Assembly: GCA_938039305.1 (NCBI GenBank)
Contig: CALHUZ010000054.1
Location: 1-9,280, forward strand
Reading direction: 5' to 3'
Source of the DNA: an uncultured Saprospiraceae bacterium
GTDB taxonomy: Bacteria; Bacteroidota; Bacteroidia; Chitinophagales; Saprospiraceae
Length of the DNA stretch: 9,280 nt
The position numbers and the translations under genes were made by a program. The notes under the pieces are model-generated. The model ran no database searches and was not told the origin of the DNA. It was given only the letters and a program-made list of their open reading frames with translations. Below are positions 1-7,466 of the stretch, one piece after another (position 1 is the stretch's first letter; every line of letters begins with the position of its first letter).

Positions 1-131
1 ACAACAGCCATCTCCCTTCCGTTAAGTGTGGCATCTCCTAATCCGTAAAGCCCTGTGTCTGTTTCAATTTTCACCGTTACAAAATTACGGTCTGGACAAT
101 TTACAAAAACTTGAATGTCAGTTATATTCAT
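1..131 (-). CDS. RspA/D-mannonate dehydratase-type enolase-superfamily enzyme, N-terminal fragment
   Basis: Partial gene whose start lies at 131 and which runs off the left edge, so only about 43 residues are visible. They read MNITDIQVFVNCPDRNFVTV, then a segment with GLYGLGDATLNGRE. This matches the N-terminal capping domain of the mandelate racemase/enolase superfamily, specifically the RspA/ManD group, where an NFV-KI-T-G-GLGDATLNGRE pattern is characteristic. Known members dehydrate D-mannonate (some D-gluconate) to 2-keto-3-deoxy-D-gluconate in the cytoplasm, using Mg2+. The metal ligands and catalytic residues lie beyond the window, so the substrate cannot be judged. It follows the lipoprotein gene by 23 bp and is probably the last visible gene of the operon beginning at 3915. 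Family assignment is by recall of the motif; the mannonate specificity is an inference. Confidence 0.85.
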   Translation of the reverse strand, partial: MNITDIQVFVNCPDRNFVTVKIETDTGLYGLGDATLNGREMAV

Positions 132-154
132 CTGATTTGGATCTTCTACTTTTA

Positions 155-988
155 TTATTCTAAAACCAGTTTAATAGCTTGCTCAATCTCTGCATAGTTT
201 GTTGATTCTACAAATCCGATTGAAAATGTTTGCTTGGTGTCTAAGAACTTGTTTTTATCCTGCCTTCCAAAACCGAGCACAGTCATGTCTGGCCTGCTGA
301 CATAGTTGTCTGGGAAGTCATCGTCTTCATGATGCAGCATATACAAGATACGTGGAACATCCTGATCTCCAAAAGCCATCCATTCAGGCTGAGGCAAATC
401 TCCAAGAAACGGTTCTGTAATTAGATGTTTTTGTTTATCAGCAGAAGCAAGCCAAAAGTCAGTACTATCCATTTCTCCTCCAGGTACGCCTTCGTATTGC
501 ACCCAATATTTATACCCGCTACTTATCTTACTCATTGTGAAATCACACCTTTCTGGATAAAAATCCCATACTCCTACCCATTGTTTATTTTCAGATGTGA
601 AACTTACGCGAATATGAGATGATGACTCTTGTACAATAGTAGAACTTGAAGGTGCAGTTCCTGAATTCATAGCATGAAAATAACTGCCGTCTTGTTTGTG
701 TATGGCATTTGGGAAACCTCGATACTCTCCTTTATGGGCAGTACCTTTTGCATTATGAAAACCCAACCAGTCAACACCGTCTTTGTCAATCATGCTTGAT
801 AAGCCACCACCTACCTTATCTAAATAATATGTCGCAGCAGGTGTTTTGATTATATAGGATGCTCCTCCGCCAGCTGATACGTCACTACCATGCTCTAATG
901 AGATCCTGTCTTCTTGCTGATTCGCACATGCCATAAAGCTGATAAGTATCAATGCAAGCAAACTGTACTTTTCTAAAGAGGTGATCAT
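155..988 (-). CDS. Secreted lipoprotein of unknown function in sugar-acid operon
   Basis: I do not recognise this family. From the ATG at 988 the protein has 277 residues and begins with a type II signal peptide: a hydrophobic stretch LLALILISFMAC with the lipidated cysteine at residue 21, followed by Ala-Asn. It is therefore expected to be membrane-anchored and outside the cytoplasm. The rest is soluble, rich in Trp, Tyr and Gly, and looks beta-strand-rich (YYLDKVGGGLSSMIDKDG, WVGVWDFYPERCDF), which would suit a carbohydrate-binding or beta-sandwich fold; that is inference. An in-frame TTG at 1006 would add six residues and overlap the symporter stop as TTGA. I prefer the ATG because it gives a standard-length signal peptide. 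It lies between the symporter and the RspA/ManD-type gene, so a role in binding or processing the same sugar is plausible. Confidence 0.85.
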   Translation of the reverse strand: MITSLEKYSLLALILISFMACANQQEDRISLEHGSDVSAGGGASYIIKTPAATYYLDKVGGGLSSMIDKDGVDWLGFHNAKGTAHKGEYRGFPNAIHKQDGSYFHAMNSGTAPSSSTIVQESSSHIRVSFTSENKQWVGVWDFYPERCDFTMSKISSGYKYWVQYEGVPGGEMDSTDFWLASADKQKHLITEPFLGDLPQPEWMAFGDQDVPRILYMLHHEDDDFPDNYVSRPDMTVLGFGRQDKNKFLDTKQTFSIGFVESTNYAEIEQAIKLVLE

Positions 989-1002
989 GTTTATCGTTGA
1001 AG

Positions 1003-2766
1003 TCAAGTTGCGCTTATTTTAGCATTTCGCTTCAGCAAAATACCTATTGCACAAATGATTAGTGAACACATAACAAAGACCAGTCGACCCCAAATCGGAT
1101 TAGGGATTAAAGCCATCAACATTATTCCAGCTCCCATGATTGTAACCATGCCTCCCAACTTATCTCTTTGTTTTCGATCTACATCACTTTGTAAGTCATC
1201 GGCGATAACCGGTGTTTCCAAGTTTTGAAAAAATCGATCTGTTTGGATCTTATTCTTGTCAGTTAATTCTTTATAAAAGAAAGAAGTAGCCCAGAAGAAT
1301 GGAGCTGTAATAAAAAGATGTATGCCTAATGCGAGAATTAAATTCATGTCAGCTGATTCTCTATTTGTAAACCCATCGATGCCAATCCAATTTGCAAACC
1401 AATCTGGTGTTATGATATTCTTTACTGACCAGGACAAAAACAAGCCAAGTACTACTGTAGCCCATGGCGCCCAATGTGGTGTCTTCTTAATAAATATGCC
1501 AAGTATCAATGGAATCAACAAGGGGACTTGAATCATCGCCGAAATAGACATCATTAGATCAAATAAACTTAGCTCCTTTAAAGACTTAAAATACAGAGCC
1601 ATAGCAATGACTATAAGGCCACTGACAAAACTCAATACCATACTGATGCGTAAGAGTTTCTTATCTCCGACCTGCTTGCCTCTTCTTTTTAAATATGGTT
1701 GATACACACTTCGTATCATTATACCTGTATTCTTATTCAATGCGGAATCCATAGATGACATAGATGCAGCGAATAATCCAGCAAGTAATAGTCCAACAGT
1801 TCCTACCGGCATAGCATTGCGAGTGAATACAAGGTAGATGGCATCTGCAGCTTTATTTCCTAACTGTGGATATGCAGCTGCCGCATCTGGGTAAAGAATC
1901 GCAGATGCCCAAGGTGGGATGAACCAGATGATACTTCCGAACCCCATCAAGCACATGGCGAGTAAAGCAGCTTTACTTGCATTGATCGAATCCTTAGCTG
2001 TTAAGAATCTAAATGAATCATGCAAGTTCATTATGGTGACCAATTGCTTTGCTAAAAAGAACACGAATGTCCCGACCAGAAGCAACGGGTAATTCATATT
2101 TGGACCTATGACGAAATCAGAAGGGAACTTTTCTATGAGTTCTATTGGCCCTCCAACTTTTACGAGGGCTACAATAGCACAAACGATTGAAATAACCGCG
2201 ACGACTAAAGTTTGCATAAAGTCAGAAGCTACCACTCCCCATGCTCCCGAAAGAACAGAGACAAATACTACAGTTAGTCCAGCGATGATGATTGTAGTGC
2301 CTACATCGGCATAGAATACCGCTGACGCAAATACACCTAATGCATTGAGCCAAATGCCACCATTGATCAATGTGAAGATGATTAGAGCCCAAGAGAAGAA
2401 GAGTTCATTCTGTCGACCAAACCTGCCTTTAATTGCCTCTGTAGGAGTATCTACTCGCATTTGGCGAAAGCGCTTTGCAAAATAGAGCCAACCACAGAAG
2501 TAGGCAAAAGTGTTAGCGATGAAGACTAAGCAAACAGCAAATCCATCTGTAAAGGCTTTACCAGCGGCACCAGTAAAAGTCCATGCTGAAAATTGCATCA
2601 TAAAGGCAGTCGAACCAACCATCCACCAAAGCATCCGACCACCACCTCTGAAATAATCACTGGTAGATTGAGCGGCCATTTTTTTAAATGTAAAACCGAT
2701 ACCAATGATTAACAGGAAGTATCCAGCTATGACCGCATACTCATAGAACATCTCGTTGCCATTCAT
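1003..2766 (-). CDS. SSS-family sodium:solute symporter
   Basis: 587-residue inner-membrane protein with about 15 hydrophobic segments, of the solute:sodium symporter family (LeuT-like fold, as in vSGLT). The start region YAVIAGYFLLIIGIGF is TM1, followed by the family-typical SDYFRGGGRMLWWMVG loop (about residues 36-51). The segment GLFAASMSSMDSALN (about 331-344) matches TM8 of the family, where Ser residues contribute to the Na2 sodium site. The C-terminal part has a hydrophilic loop (about 500-536) and two extra helices, making it longer than the 13-TM core. It is expected to import a sugar, sugar acid or similar solute with Na+. It starts 9 bp after the oxidoreductase stop and its TGA lies next to the lipoprotein gene, so it is cotranscribed with both. 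The substrate is inferred from neighbours only. Confidence 0.93.
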   Translation of the reverse strand: MNGNEMFYEYAVIAGYFLLIIGIGFTFKKMAAQSTSDYFRGGGRMLWWMVGSTAFMMQFSAWTFTGAAGKAFTDGFAVCLVFIANTFAYFCGWLYFAKRFRQMRVDTPTEAIKGRFGRQNELFFSWALIIFTLINGGIWLNALGVFASAVFYADVGTTIIIAGLTVVFVSVLSGAWGVVASDFMQTLVVAVISIVCAIVALVKVGGPIELIEKFPSDFVIGPNMNYPLLLVGTFVFFLAKQLVTIMNLHDSFRFLTAKDSINASKAALLAMCLMGFGSIIWFIPPWASAILYPDAAAAYPQLGNKAADAIYLVFTRNAMPVGTVGLLLAGLFAASMSSMDSALNKNTGIMIRSVYQPYLKRRGKQVGDKKLLRISMVLSFVSGLIVIAMALYFKSLKELSLFDLMMSISAMIQVPLLIPLILGIFIKKTPHWAPWATVVLGLFLSWSVKNIITPDWFANWIGIDGFTNRESADMNLILALGIHLFITAPFFWATSFFYKELTDKNKIQTDRFFQNLETPVIADDLQSDVDRKQRDKLGGMVTIMGAGIMLMALIPNPIWGRLVFVMCSLIICAIGILLKRNAKISAT

Positions 2767-2775
2767 GTAGTTGTA

Positions 2776-3915
2776 CTATTGTAAATGACTAACATCAGTC
2801 CAGCTGTTATTCTTTCTGATGATATCGATTAACTGTTGATACTGACTTCCTTCTTTGAAACTTTGATAGGGAGCAAATGACTCGCCCTTTATGTCTTTTA
2901 CAAATTCCCTTGCCAAGCATTCCCAGTTTTTTTCTGTATCTCCTTCGATCTTAGGGTGGTTGTCTAAGATTTCTTGAGGTGTGGGTGTTTCTACCCAAGT
3001 TTTATTTTCACTGTAAACAAACAATGGCCCCGTACCATAATGACCTTTGATATATATAGCTCCTTTAGAACCATAAAAGACAATATGATCTTCGTTGAAT
3101 CTGGGATTTAGGCCACCATGTTTGAACAGAACAGAAACAGGTTTGGAGGCAATCGGACTTTCTAATTGTGCCATGACAGTATAGGTCCATTCTACATTGC
3201 TTTTTCCCCATTCTAACTTAGGGTCATTTATATTTTTTGGTATGTGATCTCTTCTCGTTTTGAAATTATGAACACCTTTTACAATTGGAGCTTTTCCCAT
3301 ATCGTCACGAACCTCTCCCGATATAGATAATATCTTTTCTCCTATTACAGAGGTCGCGATGGAAATCTTGTGCGTGAAGTTATTGTTCAATCTTCCTCCT
3401 CCATCTTCTTTTCGATGTGACCATCCGAAAGGGATATCTCTTTCTAAGTTAAAATGAGAGATGAATTCTGCTTCAAGAGGCTCTCCAATCGCTCCTGATG
3501 CAACCAACTGCTTGGCATGTTGTACGCAAGGCATGTAGCGAAAGCTTGATGCGAAAGCAGTTTTTACATTATGCTTTTTTGATAATTCGTAAAGCTCAAT
3601 TGCAGAATCCCCGTGATCCGTAAGCGGTTTGTCACAAAACACATGACAACCTTGTTTGATAGCAGGTACGATCGTTTTATGATGTGCTCCACCTGGAGTA
3701 GCTATAGAAACTATATCTGGCTGGCACTCCCTCAGTGCCTTTCCCCAATTTGTGCAAGTATATGGTATTGACTTTTTCTTGGCTACTTCAGACAAAACAC
3801 TCTCTGTTCTTCCTACAATGCCAACTACATCTGCACCTACATTTCGAAATGCATCTGTATGACCTTGACCGGCAAATCCAGTTCCTGAAATAAGTACTTT
3901 TAATTTTCTATTCAT
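2776..3915 (-). CDS. Gfo/Idh/MocA-family NAD(P)-dependent oxidoreductase
   Basis: 379-residue cytoplasmic dehydrogenase. An N-terminal Rossmann fold carries the dinucleotide loop SGTGFAGQGH (residues 10-19). CDKPLT (94-99) corresponds to the E/D-K-P motif whose lysine is catalytic. The C-terminal alpha/beta domain follows, with GGGRLNNNFTH (172-182) at the place of the usual GG...D-x-G-x-H motif: His182 is retained, but the Asp and Gly appear replaced by Asn178 and Phe180. Family members oxidise or reduce sugars, sugar acids, inositols and related compounds. As the first gene of the operon with a Na+ symporter and a RspA/ManD-type dehydratase, it probably handles the imported sugar or a derivative; the reaction is not determined. 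The ATG at 3915 is the first in frame; an A-rich stretch precedes it and there is no Shine-Dalgarno. Confidence 0.92.
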   Translation of the reverse strand: MNRKLKVLISGTGFAGQGHTDAFRNVGADVVGIVGRTESVLSEVAKKKSIPYTCTNWGKALRECQPDIVSIATPGGAHHKTIVPAIKQGCHVFCDKPLTDHGDSAIELYELSKKHNVKTAFASSFRYMPCVQHAKQLVASGAIGEPLEAEFISHFNLERDIPFGWSHRKEDGGGRLNNNFTHKISIATSVIGEKILSISGEVRDDMGKAPIVKGVHNFKTRRDHIPKNINDPKLEWGKSNVEWTYTVMAQLESPIASKPVSVLFKHGGLNPRFNEDHIVFYGSKGAIYIKGHYGTGPLFVYSENKTWVETPTPQEILDNHPKIEGDTEKNWECLAREFVKDIKGESFAPYQSFKEGSQYQQLIDIIRKNNSWTDVSHLQ

Positions 3916-3952
3916 TCATTTGATTTTGTACTTATCAATATGCTTTATACTG

Positions 3953-3989
3953 ACTCACTTCTTTGAGTTTTTTATCGTAATTAAGAAGT
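3953..3989. promoter_or_regulatory. Nested inverted repeats upstream of sugar-acid operon (possible operator)
   Basis: The 110 bp between the FadL-like gene and the oxidoreductase start carries two overlapping inverted repeats. ACTCA/TGAGT (3953-3957 and 3964-3968) has a 6-nt spacer, and ACTTCTT/AAGAAGT (3957-3963 and 3983-3989) has a 19-nt spacer. They sit 38-74 bp upstream of the operon's first ATG, where an operator or leader structure could lie. No convincing TTG...TAnnTTTG promoter was seen in this gap. The arms are short (5 and 7 bp), so chance occurrence is quite possible. Confidence 0.25.
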
Positions 3990-4025
3990 CTCAATTTGCA
4001 CGAGGGGACGACTACAGTTGATGAC

Positions 4026-5426
4026 CTATTCATACAATTTGAATATAAAGTCATATGTAGCAATCAAGGTGAGGGATTGAAGTTTAGAAGTTACTCTACG
4101 ATTCACTGAAGATGCAGGAAGAGAAAGGTTGTCAACATCTTCAAAGTTTATTGTTTCTACATCTTCAGATCTTTGGCCAAAGCCATAATCAAGACCTATA
4201 GATATTTTATTGTCGAGAATCGTGAATAGGCTGCCTATGGATACATGGGTCATAGAAGGACCAGTATCTAAAATATCAAATGATGTGATTCCATTATACT
4301 TTTTCTTTGGAGAGATATCTGTTCTGGCACCTAAAAACAAAGTGGTATTCTCATCAATATTACGCTGAAGTCCTACGGCAACATTTAGAACAGATTCAGA
4401 GGATGTGGATATAAGTATTCTCTGATCAGTTCCAGCATTAGATACTCCGATCGCATCGATCATATCATAAGTTGGAATAGCTGAAAAATACTCTGCAGAT
4501 CCAGATATGGTCCAATCGTTTAGTCCATATTCTGCACCCAGTCCTATTGAAATTGGAGACTTATAGTTTGCTTTTTCATCTCTTGTGCCGGTCGAATTGA
4601 TGAGCACGGGATCGCTTTCGAATTTTAAAAGTTCATCAGATTGATACTTGCCCGTTTCAACAAAGAATCCATAGGCTGATGAGGTGACGGTTGCACCGAT
4701 CATAAGATCTTGTAGTGGAGAACGCCATGATAAGCCCAGCTTCGTTATCATCCCTCCATAAGCGCTCATCTGATATTTCTCTTTGACTCCTATACCACTG
4801 ATGAGTACATTGGCATCGCGCTTTCTAACTACTTGATTTTGTATGAATATGTCTGACGACTCACTATGTATGATGAAAAAATGAGAAAGGCCAATTGATA
4901 GGTTCTCTTGCGCTTTGAAGGACATTCCAAACCCTATCCATCTTTGAGACACATTTCTCTCAAAGTCAAGCCGTTGTATGCTCAAGCGATTCTCGCTACC
5001 AGGCAAGTCATCAATCATTCTATTTTCGAGATCGATATTACTACTGTATCTATTGAAAGAAGCTATACCTCCTTTGAATCTTGAATCTCCGAATAAGGGA
5101 AATCCGACAGCCGCGAAGTCAGGTGCGAAACCATAATCACGGTCTGTTACGGTTTGACCATCTCCAAAAAAGTTCGATATTTTAAGTTCTGAAAACTGAG
5201 GTGTGAGAAAGGATAAAGAAATTCCGAATTTCTCAACATGCCCCATGGCGCCAGGGTTATAGAATATGGCATTCTCTTCATCTGTAGAAGCGATTACAGC
5301 TCCATTTAGCAGCAGACCTTTTGCTCCATATTGTGCGGTCCAATAATGCGAATCTATCTGAGCTATTCCTTTATAGGACAGCATAATGATAAAAACTGCG
5401 ACAAGGCTGATCTTGATTCTGATCAT
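4026..5426 (-). CDS. OmpP1/FadL-like outer-membrane beta-barrel protein
   Basis: 466 residues with a Sec signal peptide (about 1-22, cleavage after GIA, mature start QIDSHYW). The mature N-terminus has the signature of Bacteroidota FadL/PorV-like barrels: AQYGAKGLLLNGAVIASTDE then NAIFYNPGAMG (residues 31-62), comparable to the 'G-x-GGA-A---D-x-A-YYNPAG' pattern. The remainder is a run of alternating amphipathic strands separated by charged loops (for example ISIGLGAEYGLNDWTISGSAEYF), ending in TLIATYDFIFKLYE, consistent with a barrel-terminating strand. FadL homologues transport long-chain fatty acids or other hydrophobic compounds across the outer membrane; the cargo here is unknown. It is on the same strand as its neighbours but has about 100-bp gaps on both sides, so it may be its own transcript. 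No link to the sugar-acid operon is visible beyond proximity. Confidence 0.82.
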   Translation of the reverse strand: MIRIKISLVAVFIIMLSYKGIAQIDSHYWTAQYGAKGLLLNGAVIASTDEENAIFYNPGAMGHVEKFGISLSFLTPQFSELKISNFFGDGQTVTDRDYGFAPDFAAVGFPLFGDSRFKGGIASFNRYSSNIDLENRMIDDLPGSENRLSIQRLDFERNVSQRWIGFGMSFKAQENLSIGLSHFFIIHSESSDIFIQNQVVRKRDANVLISGIGVKEKYQMSAYGGMITKLGLSWRSPLQDLMIGATVTSSAYGFFVETGKYQSDELLKFESDPVLINSTGTRDEKANYKSPISIGLGAEYGLNDWTISGSAEYFSAIPTYDMIDAIGVSNAGTDQRILISTSSESVLNVAVGLQRNIDENTTLFLGARTDISPKKKYNGITSFDILDTGPSMTHVSIGSLFTILDNKISIGLDYGFGQRSEDVETINFEDVDNLSLPASSVNRRVTSKLQSLTLIATYDFIFKLYE

Positions 5427-5526
5427 ATCTATAAATGTAAAGAACCAGAGTCAATACTTCTAATATTAAGCGCTCGCATATATACTCTATGTAGGATTCA
5501 CGCCTTAAGATTTGGTTATACCTTTC

Positions 5527-5991
5527 TTATTTAAAGCTCCATTTGTTTTGCAAGAAGTAACTATAGGCTACCGATAGCGTGATAGTGAGCAATCTGGAAG
5601 GCGTAGGATAAAAACCTAATAGATCCACAAAGAACTTAAGAGCAATATAACTGATCACCAAACCGCTTAAGGTAATCATCAGATATCTGGAAAACTGTAT
5701 CTGAGTCTTAAGTTCTGAATCAGGAAAGGAAATGAACTTGTTCATAAGAAAGCCACTCACAAATGTGATTGGAAACACAAAGAACAGAGATGCGATATGT
5801 GGGCTGAATACAAAGAAATGCATGTCCACATTTTGCTTGGCAAAAATAAAGTGGAAGAATACATAGTACATCACCATGTCAAGCACTAAGTTGCTCGCTC
5901 CACAGACGGCATATCGATAAGTCTTCAGTGGCATTATGGGCTTGAAGATGAAGTAGAAAAAGTCAATGAATCTGATGATCAAATCTTTCAT
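5527..5991 (-). CDS. GtrA-family four-helix membrane protein
   Basis: 154-residue inner-membrane protein with four predicted helices (about 25-50, 61-83, 99-122, 129-147). It matches the GtrA-like family: a KTYRYAVCGASNLVLDMVMY start to TM1, FLMNKFISF after TM2 (81-89) and FLQNKWSF at the C-terminus (146-153). The two F-L-x-N-K copies reflect the internal pseudo-repeat of the family. Known relatives act in cell-surface polysaccharide or lipid-linked sugar handling, for example flipping of undecaprenyl-phosphate-glucose in O-antigen glucosylation or arabinogalactan synthesis. The ATG overlaps the helicase stop as ATGA (5988-5991), so translation is probably coupled. No glycosyltransferase neighbour, the usual partner, is present in the window. 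Confidence 0.88.
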   Translation of the reverse strand: MKDLIIRFIDFFYFIFKPIMPLKTYRYAVCGASNLVLDMVMYYVFFHFIFAKQNVDMHFFVFSPHIASLFFVFPITFVSGFLMNKFISFPDSELKTQIQFSRYLMITLSGLVISYIALKFFVDLLGFYPTPSRLLTITLSVAYSYFLQNKWSFK

Positions 5992-7319
5992 CTTCTCCAG
6001 AAATTATAAAAGTCAATGATACGCTCGTCTACTCTGATGTCATTAGGCGTCAGTGGTTGTTTTAATTGTACACCACCTAAAGTCTTACACCTACTCAGTG
6101 CCACATAGGTCTGTCCAAACTCAAATGCTCCACCTGTCATATCGATATATACTCTATCAAATGTCTTTCCTTGGCTTTTATGAATGGTCATTGCCCATGC
6201 AAGCTTCAGTGGATATTGCTCGAAGGAACCGATTACATCAGCTTCAACAGATTTTTTAGCATCGTCCCATTTGTATTTGATCATCTCCCATGTTGACTTC
6301 TCTAACTCTACTCGATGGATATCTTCTTTCTCATCAACTATCTCAAGAATAAGGTGATCTATCCCTATGTCTACGATATGTCCGATGGTGCCATTAACGT
6401 AGCGACGTTGAGGGTCGTTCTTGAGCGTCATCACCTGTGATCCTTTTTTGAGAAGCAGGGTAGATGCCGTAGGGTATACCTTCTGATCGAACATTCCACT
6501 GACTTTTGCATAAAATGCTATTGGCTCTTCTTCAAGTTCGGCAAGACGTTCTTTATTTATCGTATTGGCTGTGTCGTTTCTGGTGGTCAGAGTGATGGCA
6601 CCATGTTGGATTTCATCATCTACACCTACGACTCTATGATTTAGATCTTCGAGGTCATCCCAATCGATAGCTTTCGATCTGATTTGATCTAATATGTTGA
6701 TGAAGTGCCGCTCACTTTGGCGATAGACCGTATTGAGTTCGATGGTTTCCATATCGTACATCACCGATTTATAAGCTCGCGATGAAAAGAAGTAAGGAGT
6801 CTTATACCGCTCCGCCAAGTACTTGCGCTCGAAGTCGCTTGCAACAACCGGAGGTAGTTGAAATAAGTCGCCAAACACGATTATACGTACACCTCCAAAG
6901 GGGGCATTAGTCCCTCGATTAAGGCGAAGGAACAGATCCATATTTTCGAACATATCGGCCCTGACCATTGAGATTTCGTCTACGATCAAAACTTCAAGGT
7001 TTTTATAGAGCGATTTATTCTTGACAGGTTTTATGTCTTGAGGCGTTAATAAGCGAGGGGCAAATCTGAAGAAGGAATGTATGGTTTGTCCGGATACATT
7101 GAGTGCAGCGACTCCGGTAGGCGCTACTACAGCTATTCGTTTACGACTTGTGCTCCTAAAGAGATTCAGTAGGGTAGACTTACCTGTTCCTGCACGCCCT
7201 GAGATGAAGATGTTCTTGCCTGAGTGCTCAAGGGCATCAAGCGCATACTTTAATTCATGACTCAACTCAAGAGGCTGTTTCTTGAGTTGAAGGGGATTGC
7301 TTTTTTCGGGTAGCGCCAA
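5988..7319 (-). CDS. Pif1-like superfamily 1B DNA helicase
   Basis: 443-residue ATP-dependent helicase with all core SF1B/Pif1 motifs in order: Walker A GRAGTGKS (41-48), motif Ia APTGVAALN (66-74) with the nearby TIHSFF, Walker B VDEISM (113-118), motif III FGDLFQLPPV (149-158), an NTVYRQ sensor-like stretch, TIHKSQG (378-384) and the motif VI YVALSRC (405-411). It should unwind DNA 5'-3' and may act on G-quadruplex, R-loop or stalled-fork structures, as Pif1 enzymes do. The length is close to the compact bacterial Pif1 enzymes of Bacteroides, with no accessory C-terminal domain. The start is a TTG at 7319: a stop lies in frame at 7341-7343 and the first in-frame ATG comes only after Walker A (Met118), so a non-ATG start is required. 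It is the first gene of a unit with the GtrA-like gene. Confidence 0.93.
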   Translation of the reverse strand: MALPEKSNPLQLKKQPLELSHELKYALDALEHSGKNIFISGRAGTGKSTLLNLFRSTSRKRIAVVAPTGVAALNVSGQTIHSFFRFAPRLLTPQDIKPVKNKSLYKNLEVLIVDEISMVRADMFENMDLFLRLNRGTNAPFGGVRIIVFGDLFQLPPVVASDFERKYLAERYKTPYFFSSRAYKSVMYDMETIELNTVYRQSERHFINILDQIRSKAIDWDDLEDLNHRVVGVDDEIQHGAITLTTRNDTANTINKERLAELEEEPIAFYAKVSGMFDQKVYPTASTLLLKKGSQVMTLKNDPQRRYVNGTIGHIVDIGIDHLILEIVDEKEDIHRVELEKSTWEMIKYKWDDAKKSVEADVIGSFEQYPLKLAWAMTIHKSQGKTFDRVYIDMTGGAFEFGQTYVALSRCKTLGGVQLKQPLTPNDIRVDERIIDFYNFWRR

Positions 7320-7406
7320 TAGAGAGTTTGAAGGATGAAATTAGGGCTTTCCTATGAGAACGTGTGTTAGGATCCGTCACAAGTATTTAATAGTGAAGGA
7401 GGGCAT

Positions 7407-7440
7407 AAAAAAAGCACAACAGTTTTGATCTGTTGCGCTT
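7407..7440 (-). terminator. Intrinsic terminator of the small 67-residue gene
   Basis: Read on the minus strand, AAGCGCAACAG (7440-7430) pairs with CTGTTGTGCTT (7422-7412) across a 7-nt loop, giving an 11-bp stem, and is followed by a run of T to 7407. One pair is a G-U wobble on the minus-strand RNA but would be an A-C mismatch on the plus strand, which supports the minus orientation. It lies 27 bp past the stop of the small gene at 7467 and separates it from the helicase gene downstream. Confidence 0.88.
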
Positions 7441-7466
7441 CTTAAATTTTGATTTTAATCTATGGA

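Noticed and set aside
425..622. Plus-strand open frame inside the lipoprotein gene
   Set aside because: Short antisense frame over a convincing signal-peptide-bearing gene; no independent support.
1322..2314. Two short plus-strand frames opposite the symporter (1322-1531, 2108-2314)
   Set aside because: Antisense to a well-supported symporter; low-complexity products.
3953..3973. ACTCA-CTTCTT-TGAGT followed by T6 read as a plus-strand terminator
   Set aside because: Only a 5-bp AT-rich stem, and there is no plus-strand gene upstream for it to terminate.
5424..5451. TTG-N20-TAGATATG promoter match just before the FadL-like gene
   Set aside because: The -7 element would include the start codon itself, leaving no transcript that carries the ATG and signal peptide.
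5461..5474. Adjacent palindromes TAATATTA and AGCGCT between the GtrA-like and FadL-like genes
   Set aside because: Short self-complementary words expected by chance in AT-rich spacer; no consistent stem or T-run follows.
5331..5534. Plus-strand frame across the start of the FadL-like gene and its upstream gap
   Set aside because: Mostly antisense to the signal peptide region and spacer; no family resemblance.
6053..6259. Plus-strand frame inside the helicase gene
   Set aside because: Antisense to the conserved motif V/VI region of the helicase.
7378..7385. TACTTGTG on the minus strand as a -7 element for the helicase operon
   Set aside because: One mismatch to TAnnTTTG and no TTG at the expected -33 distance, which falls in the terminator T-run.
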